From: Symbiodinium natans
Lineage: Eukaryota > Sar > Dinophyceae > Suessiales > Symbiodiniaceae
Direction: 5' to 3'
Length of the DNA: 36,000 nt
Assembly: GCA_905221605.1 (NCBI GenBank)
Contig: CAJNDS010001347.1
Location: 486,501-522,500 of the forward strand
Shown here: one piece after another, positions 29,952-36,000 of the stretch
Position numbering within the stretch: the first letter of the stretch is position 1
Layout: every line of letters starts with the position of its first letter
Translations under genes and position numbers: made by a program
The notes under the pieces: model-generated
Database searches by the model: none
What the model was told of the DNA's origin: nothing
The model's input: only the letters and a program-made list of their open reading frames with translations

Positions 29952-32900
29952 TCACTCACCCTCGTCATCGTCATCGTCACTGGTGTCCGTGTCGATGTCA
30001 CTGGCGTCGACTTCTTCAGATTTCTCACTGCTGTCCAGCCAGGGCATCTCTCTGCGAACCTGTTCAACACTGCATGGCTGCATGGTGTTGGGTGTTGGGG
30101 TTTCGGGTTTAGGTATTAGTGTTTAGGGCTTAGGGATTTAGGGTTAGGGCTAGCGGGCTAGCGGGTGGTTAGCACTCGCCTGTTCATCCATCAGTTGCAC
30201 ATCTGCCAAGAGGTCTGGGTCCACCGGGCTGATGCTGAAACTGTCGCTAGCGTCGGAGAAAATGTCTCTGCCGCTAACCTCATGCACGTCGCATGTCATG
30301 CACACAACGCGAGCTGCCACACACACGCTCATGCAATTCAACCAAGAACAAACACACAACTCCATCGCCTTCAGCCTGGGCTTTGGCGTTGTCTTGTCTG
30401 TCTTAGTCTTTGAATCCTTCTTTGTCTTTGTGGCTCTCGATGCTTTCTCTTGTTTCTCCGGCTTCTTCTTGGTCTTGGTCGTGGGGCCTTTGCTGCCGGA
30501 CGAGCGTCCGTGCTGGTCTGATGCCGCACGCTTCCTTGCATTGCCAATGTCCTTGCTGGTTGTTGCCTTCGATGTGTTCTTCGCCTTGGGTGCAGGTGGT
30601 TTGGCCTTGGCCTTGGCCTTCGACTTTGCCCTGCCCCTCGGTTTGACACTCGTGGTCTCGGGCCTGGTGTCAAGGTCAGCCTTTGGCAGCGACTTTTTTG
30701 TGTTCGGCTTTGGCTTTGCCTTTGCTGGCACTGTCACTGGCGTTGACTTTGACGACTTTGATGGCCTTGACCTGGTGGCGGCGGCCTCGTCCTCCAGTGT
30801 CTCTTCAGTCTCCTCGTTCACAACACTACAAACTATAAATAACATCACTGTGGTCACCACGCAAGCAAGGCAATAAATATGCACACTGCGAAAGCGCCTT
30901 CTTCCTCTCATTGCGCGGCGGATCTTGCGCCAGCAACTTCCGGTCCTGCAAGAGTCAACTGCAAGAGTCAAGAGCAAGAGCAACAACTCGATCACACAAT
31001 GACGACACACACAGACGCAGACACATACACAGACACACAGAGACAGACACACAGAGACAGAGACACAGAAAGGATACACACAGAGACGGACACACAGAGA
31101 CAGACACGCAGAGACAGACACACAGAGACAGACATAGACTCACACACACACACACAAACCAGAAATATAATTCAAGAAGCCCTATACCCTAAACTCTAAC
31201 CTAAACCCTAAACCCTAAAAACAGCCGTATACCCTAAACTCTATAATCTATAACTCTATAAGTCCTAAACCCCACCCTCAAACCCTTGAACCCTTAAACC
31301 CCTAAACCCCCAAACCCCTCAACCCCCAAGTCATTCACACACACGGGTCACCAACAACAACCAACTCCCAACTTGCCACGCACGCCATCCATGCACTGCA
31401 GTAGAAAGTCCGTGTGCCTGACGCTTCTTCTTCTTGTCAGGCAACACGTTGTCGTCCTGCACAGGCAATAACTGTAACTGTGATCATGCACAGCAGTAAA
31501 AAACACACATCAACCTCACTGACTTGTTAGGGTCTGGGCAGAGCTCGCGGTGTCAAAAGAGTGTAGCGTTAAGTTCACTGTTTAGGGTGTAGGGAGTTGA
31601 GGGTTCAGTCAGATTAGGTTTATATATGGGCTTAGGTGTACAGGGCTTAGGGTTCAGGACTTCAGGATGACTGGGCTTAGGGTTCAAGCAAGGTTTAGGA
31701 TTTGGACTGTGCACTTCCTCGCCTCCTTGGGCAACAACTCCTTTGGCGGCAACTCCTTGTCCTTGTCCTGCACACTGCACACGCCACGTTATGCCAATCA
31801 ATATGCAACTACTACTGTTACAATGAATGAAGCGCAACGCAATGGACTGCAATGCAAGGACTCTAAAGAGCTGATTTTAACTGGTGTCCTCTGGTGCCAC
31901 TTCTACATTCTCAGGTCCAGAATTGGAGCTGCTGCTGCTGCTCGAGCTACTACAAACTTCCTCTGGCGCAGAAGAGGCACTGGCCGTTGCCGTGCCTGCA
32001 TCTTGGGCGGGCATTGGTAGTGTTGGCACAGCCGCTTCAGGCTCTGTGTGGGCTTGCATAGTCACAGTATGTGCCTGCTGCGCTGCTGTTTGGCCTGGCC
32101 CGGACGCCTCGCTTGTTTTCTGTGTTGCTGGTGCTGCAGCTTGCTCGGAACGTGGTCGTTCGTGCTCGGTGCTGGTCGCTGCGGAGACCGGTGGCTGGCA
32201 CGCCCACAGCTGAGCTACGAACTGCTCGGCTGCTATTTCATGCTGTTCTTGTCGCTGTCGAGCCGCAACTGCCGCAGCATGCTGCAGTGCAGCCTGCTGA
32301 GTAAGCCGAGTGTCTTCCGCTTGTTGGAACAAATACTGCTGCTCTTGCAGATGCCTTGCTGCTGCTGCAGCCTGTGCTGCCGCCGCCCGCGTTGCTGCTT
32401 GCGCGGCAGCCTGTGCGACTGCCTGCTGGGCCTGTTGATGTGATTGATATGGCAGATGTGTGGTCGCAAACGGAAATTGTGCGCAGTACTGGGCCGCCAT
32501 GTGTGATGCCTGTGACGCAGCTTGTTGTTGTCCTTGTTGTTGATGCATTGTCCAGGTTGCAGCGGCTTGTGCCTGTGCCTGTGCTTGTGCGGCATATGCC
32601 TGTGCCTGTGCTTGAAGTGTTTGTGCCGCTTGTGCCTGCTGTTGCTGCTGATGTGTTGTTGGCAGCGGTGCAGTCGCAGCCGAATTGTATGCGTCTGGTT
32701 GCGTTTGCTGCACATATGCCCCTGCAGATGGTTCAGCCTGCTGTGGCTGCTCTGTTGCTGCAGCTGCCGCTGTTGATGCTGCTTGCGCCTGTTCTTCTTC
32801 TTGTTTTGCTGCAAGTCGCGCTGCCCGAGCTTGAGCTATGGAGTCATCCCGGGCTGCCGAAAGGTTTGTGCTTGTCATCGAATATTCCTGAGAAACTCGG

Positions 32901-33409
32901 CCGGATGCTAAAATCACAATGGGCGCCTCTGCCTCATCACGACGAGCATCACCCTTCGAATCACCATGTGCCATCCGCGGGGCTTGCGTGGGACGAGCTC
33001 GTGGCAGCGCACGTGTGCCACGCGGAGCTTCGCGCGGAACTGCGGGCTTTGCCCAGCCTGGCACCATCGGTGGTTTTGGCGGATACTCTAGCACTGGCGT
33101 GGGCGGTGCTTTTGGCGGCGGCGGGGGAGGCGGTAGCAGCCCAGGCAATGGTACCACAGGCGGTGGTGCCGGTGGCAGCGGTGGCATTAATGCCAGCTGC
33201 TGCTCTTGCTCTGACACTGACGGCGCCTTGGGCTCCGGTGCCTTTGGCTCTCGTTCTGGCTCTGGCACCGGCCCTGGCGGTAGCTTTGGTCTTTGCTGCA
33301 AGACTGACGCATTCGTTTTCGTTGTCGTCACCGGGCGTGCTTTCTGCGGTGGTTTCGCCACAGCTGCGGCATCCACCACTGACTTTGAACTCAACCCTGG
33401 CAATGCCAT
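29952..33409 (-). CDS. Gene A: multi-exon gene, Pro/Gln/Ala-rich N-terminal half, Lys-rich then acidic C-terminus
   Basis: Function unknown; a nuclear protein is inferred from composition. Proposed exons (minus strand order): 33409-31907, 31767-31723, 31456-31418, 30945-30890, 30825-30369, 30278-30180, 30059-29952 (TGA), about 770 residues. Phases agree at each junction. Donors include GAG|GCGAGG, CAG|GCACAC, TC|GCAGTG, AAG|GCGATG and CAG|GCGAGT, all GC-AG; the exon 1 donor AAT|GTAGAA is GT. Start chosen at 33409, where GCCATGG is a good initiation context; an acceptor-like CCAG| at 33446 suggests a 5'UTR intron. Small exons add charged segments such as KKKKRQ; the 30825-30369 exon is Lys/Ala/Pro/Ser-rich with repeated AKAK and TKTKK; the last exon ends in an Asp/Glu tract. 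The first exon alone could end at the TAA at 31877, so two genes are possible. Confidence 0.5.
30060..30179 (+). repeat. Gene A intron made largely of telomere-like units
   Basis: The last intron of gene A (120 bp) contains GGGTTTCGGGTTTAGG, TTTAGGGCTTAGGG and similar, and CCTGTTCA lies at both borders (30059-30066 and 30179-30186). Confidence 0.7.
30369..30825 (-). CDS. Gene A internal exon: Lys/Ala/Pro-rich basic segment
   Basis: Acceptor TAG|T at 30825 and GC donor AAG|GCGATG at 30369; 457 bp, read in phase 2 in and phase 0 out. It begins with an acidic stretch ([15 protein letters not shown]) and becomes strongly basic: repeated [27 protein letters not shown] and [12 protein letters not shown]. 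The frame stays open past the donor only into Cys/Val-rich sequence that looks like intron. Such tails suggest DNA or RNA binding, but no fold is recognisable. Confidence 0.6.
31006..31160. repeat. (ACAGAGACAGAC)n-type microsatellite in a gene A intron
   Basis: Mixture of CAGA, GACA and CA units, then (CA)n. Confidence 0.9.
31180..31330 (-). repeat. CCCTAAA-like tract in a gene A intron
   Basis: CCCTAAACTCTAACC, two exact CCCTAAA, then AACCCC-type units. Confidence 0.8.
31575..31705 (+). repeat. Degenerate TTTAGGG-like tract in a gene A intron
   Basis: GTTTAGGGTGTAGGG and GCTTAGGGTTCA units between exons 2 and 3. Confidence 0.7.
31877..33409 (-). CDS. Gene A exon 1: low-complexity Pro-rich and Gln/Ala-rich open frame
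   Basis: An uninterrupted frame of 510 codons if it runs to the TAA at 31877. The order from the N-terminus is: a short start MALPGLSSK; a Lys/Pro stretch; a polyproline block ([13 protein letters not shown]) near residues 85-105; a basic Arg/Pro segment ([17 protein letters not shown]) near 125-145; then about 250 residues dominated by Ala and Gln ([21 protein letters not shown]), probably helical or disordered; and a Ser run near the end. No enzyme motif is visible. Long frames on the opposite strand here (for example 32356-33435) are by-products of the GCN-type codons. Composition resembles transcription or RNA-processing scaffolds, but this is inference only. Confidence 0.6.
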   Translation of the reverse strand: MALPGLSSKSVVDAAAVAKPPQKARPVTTTKTNASVLQQRPKLPPGPVPEPEREPKAPEPKAPSVSEQEQQLALMPPLPPAPPPVVPLPGLLPPPPPPPKAPPTPVLEYPPKPPMVPGWAKPAVPREAPRGTRALPRARPTQAPRMAHGDSKGDARRDEAEAPIVILASGRVSQEYSMTSTNLSAARDDSIAQARAARLAAKQEEEQAQAASTAAAAATEQPQQAEPSAGAYVQQTQPDAYNSAATAPLPTTHQQQQQAQAAQTLQAQAQAYAAQAQAQAQAAATWTMHQQQGQQQAASQASHMAAQYCAQFPFATTHLPYQSHQQAQQAVAQAAAQAATRAAAAQAAAAARHLQEQQYLFQQAEDTRLTQQAALQHAAAVAARQRQEQHEIAAEQFVAQLWACQPPVSAATSTEHERPRSEQAAAPATQKTSEASGPGQTAAQQAHTVTMQAHTEPEAAVPTLPMPAQDAGTATASASSAPEEVCSSSSSSSSSNSGPENVEVAPEDTS

Positions 33410-33446
33410 GGCGGTCGCCCCTTGGTTCCGGGTAAGTGGAACACTC

Positions 33447-33900
33447 CTGGTGTGAGTGTGACATGCCCAATGATTGTAACGGTATGTCATGACTCACATG
33501 TTACTTCAGCAATGCGTGGGAACCACGTTGGAGTCTTCTAAATTTGAACATCGCGGCAGCAATCGCACTCGCACGCTGTGGCTTTGCGGTGTGCACAAGA
33601 ACAGCGTCATCATCAAGCCAAGTCAAGGCAATCATGGCAAATTCAAAGCACTAGCCCGTCAAACATGAGCGACACACATCAGCAACAGCAAGGCGTGCCT
33701 GATTATCTGACGGCCTGGAGTTGATTTGCCATTGGCTCCGTCGGGCTGCATTGCAATCAGATATGGAACAGATCGACCATCGCAGATCGCAGCCTTGGCA
33801 CAGCAAACATCAACGTCATTCAGCATGACATGTGGTCGAAAAGGTGAACATGGTCACACAGCAATCACAACAAACAGTGAACATATCACACATGTCACAC
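33447..33900. other. Sequence upstream of gene A, nothing recognised
   Basis: No coding or repeat signal identified; would hold the promoter or trans-splice acceptor of gene A. Confidence 0.4.
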
Positions 33901-33904
33901 ATTC

Positions 33905-34112
33905 CACATCTAAACCCTCGAGCCCCACACCCCAAAAGCCCTGAGACCTAAAACTAAAACCCTGCTAAAACCCAAGACGTAAAGCGCCGCCCAGCCCAAA
34001 CCCAAACCCTGCCAACCTTATGCCCTAAAGCCCCAAACCCTGTAAACCCTAAGACCATAAAGCACTAAGCCCTGCAAACAAACCCAGACCCTAAAGCCCT
34101 AAACCATGTCGC
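33905..34112 (-). repeat. Highly degenerate CCCTAAA-like tract
   Basis: CCCTAAAGCCC, AAACCCTG and CCTAAGACC units, few exact, directly before the 30-bp satellite. Confidence 0.65.
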
Positions 34113-35460
34113 GACTTGTCGATCTTGACGTGTGATCCCAGCCACGTGTCGAATTCGACAAGCGATGATGGCCCTGTGATGATGTCGACGTATGATCGAG
34201 CATTGGTCTGACCACCTGTCGTATTCGACAAGATGTGGTGACAATTTAGCATTCTTGACATGTCATCATGACCACATGTCGAAATTCACGATTTGTAGTG
34301 ACCACATGTCAATCCTGATGTCTGATCCTAACCACCTGTCAAAATCGACAAGTGGTAGTGATCACTTGTGATTTTGGACGCGCGCTCCTGGCCATATGTC
34401 TAACTCGACAACTAGCAATGGCCGCTTGTGGATTTTCATGTCTGGTCCTGGTCACACGTCGATTACGACACATGGTGGTGACCACACGTCGAATTTGACA
34501 TGTGGTCACTGCCACTTGTCGAAATCGACATGTCACCACCGCCACTTGTTGGAATCGACATGTCACCACCACCACTTGTCAAAATCGACATGTGGTCCCG
34601 GCCACGCGTGGACTCCGACAAGTGGTGGAGACCACATGCCTGATTCGATTTTTGTGACCGTCACAACACTTATTCCGACATCCGTTTTGACATCAAAACA
34701 CTTTTTTTCGACATACATCCAGTGCCACACCACTTGTAGGAGCCTTCCTGCACAAGCCACACGTCAAAATCGACATGTGGTCGACATGTGGTTCATGCGA
34801 CTTGTCAAATTCGACATGTGGTCCATGTGAATTGTCACACTCGACGTGTGGTCAGTGTGATCTGCGAAACTCGACATGTGGTCCGTGCGACTTGTCGAAT
34901 TCGACATGTGGCCAAACAACATCGACATGTGGTCCGTGCGACATGTCAAACTGGACGTGTGGTGGATGTGACTTGTCGAATTCGACATGTGCCCCACATG
35001 ACTTGTCAGAATCGACACGTGGTCCACACGAACCATCAAAACCGACACAGATCCCAATGCGACTTGTCAAATTCGACATGTGCCCCATATGACTTGTCAG
35101 AATCGACACGTGGCTCACACGAACCATCAAAAACGACACAGATCCCAATGTGACTTGTCAAATTCGACATGTGCCCCATATGACTTGTCAGAATCGACAC
35201 ATGGCTCACATGAACCATCAAAATCGACACAGATCCCAATGCGACTTGTCAAATTCGACATGTGCCCCATATGACTTGTCAGAATCGACACGTGGCCCAT
35301 GCGACTCATCGAAATCAACATAGGGGCCATGAGACTTGTCAAGCTCGACATGTGTCCCATGCGATTTGTTTGTGGTCCATGCGACTTGTCAAATTCAGTG
35401 TGTGAAACCTGCCACCTGTAATATTCTACATGTGAGCCATGCGACTGTCGAGTTGTCAAA
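34105..35460. repeat. 30-bp palindromic satellite with 91-bp higher-order repeat
   Basis: About 45 units around CCACTTGTCGAATTCGACAT and GTGGTCC. The core TGTCGAATTCGACA is a perfect 14-bp palindrome in some units. Many units are 30 bp, giving ten-residue repeats such as CDLSNSTCGP in one strand and GPHVEFDKSH in the other. From about 35043 the period becomes 91 bp (CGACACAGATCCC at 35043, 35134, 35225). Confidence 0.9.
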
Positions 35461-36000
35461 TTTCATGTGTGGGTCATGTCTTTCTAAACCTGAAACCATA
35501 AATCAACCCTGAACTCAACGTGAACACTTTGACTCTGAAGTCAACAAGCGGCAAGTCTGGCCGGCACTGTGTTTCAGACATATCAACGCTCCTGAATCAA
35601 GGAGCCTCAGCAAGCAGTTGGGTGTGTGTGTGGCTCATGGCCACTGAATAAACTGCTCATGCCGGCTGCATGCTTTGTGACAAGATATCCGTGCCATCAC
35701 TGTGCAATGAGAACTGACATAATTGACAATGGTGACAACAACAAACAGCATCTGCAAACACACATCTTTTGACTGACACCGTCTGTGTCCGCATCTGAGC
35801 CAGAAAACTGGCATCGTCTCATGCTATTACCGCCAGCCACCAACGTAGAGCCGACTTAACAAAGGCTAGAACGACCAACCGCAAGCCGCAAGCAGCATGT
35901 GTTTAGAACATACCTGTTGTGTTAATGTATCGCACCCAACACACGGCTTGAACCGCTTGTGGAGGTCAACAGAATCACTGCTAGTAGCACCTAATTACTT
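35461..36000. other. Right-end sequence, nothing recognised
   Basis: No open frame, repeat or RNA motif could be supported. Confidence 0.4.

Noticed and set aside
32356-33435. 359-codon + strand frame opposite gene A exon 1, and a 258-codon + frame at 26220-26996
   Set aside because: Both are antisense shadows of exons with supported splice sites and phase; their composition is the complement of Ala/Gln or Lys/Glu codons.
28660-33500. Spliced-leader relics upstream of genes A and B
   Set aside because: No stretch matching the dinoflagellate leader ending was seen near either start.
34339-35459. Cys-rich and His/Asp-rich repeat proteins on both strands
   Set aside because: The 30-bp satellite unit is a multiple of three, so ten-residue repeats appear in several frames without any start, splice or composition evidence.
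34105-35460. CRISPR array
   Set aside because: Units are continuous degenerate repeats without distinct spacers, in a eukaryotic context with introns.

Overview
The window looks like nuclear DNA of a dinoflagellate. Three things point there. Short exons on the minus strand can be joined by eye only if many introns begin with GC (one possibly GA) instead of GT, with AG|G at the acceptor. The predicted proteins are Lys/Ala-rich or otherwise low in complexity. Plant-type TTTAGGG repeats are scattered inside the sequence. No spliced-leader, rRNA, tRNA, CRISPR or bacterial operon signal was seen. Genus cannot be decided from this window.

Layout. Positions 1 to about 18,260 form a gene-poor, subtelomere-like mosaic. 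It holds more than 35 short arrays of TTTAGGG or its complement CCCTAAA, switching strand repeatedly, so this is interstitial and not a chromosome end. Between the arrays lie several families of small foldback (MITE-like) elements, two minisatellites, a 1.85-kb segment bounded by 17-bp terminal inverted repeats, and an ankyrin-repeat exon fragment (3845-4165). Several telomere arrays sit inside foldback elements and are flanked by short duplications, so they look like insertions.

From about 19,100 to 33,450 the character changes. Four genes, all on the minus strand, follow one another head to tail. Gene A (29,952-33,409) has a Pro-rich and Gln/Ala-rich N-terminal half, a Lys-rich basic segment and an acidic tail. 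Gene B (20,996-28,693) has about 21 exons, a CxxC...CxxC finger near the start and a run of small repeated exon modules at the end. Gene D (20,153-20,743) has a C-terminal HxxxC...CxxC metal-binding-like motif. Gene C (19,099-19,671, 5' end not found) is small, Lys-rich and carries a nuclear-localisation-like KKKRK. Their introns hold telomere-like repeats and large CA, CAA, CT and GACA microsatellites.

Positions 34,105 to 35,460 are a 30-bp satellite with a palindromic core, grading into a 91-bp higher-order repeat. Nothing recognisable follows to the end.

The most interesting signals are the telomere-repeat arrays with flanking duplications, in foldback elements and in an intron; the 1.48-kb microsatellite block bordered by a perfect 13-bp direct repeat; and the modular exon end of gene B. 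Gene models are hand-built from splice phase and open frames and need transcript support.
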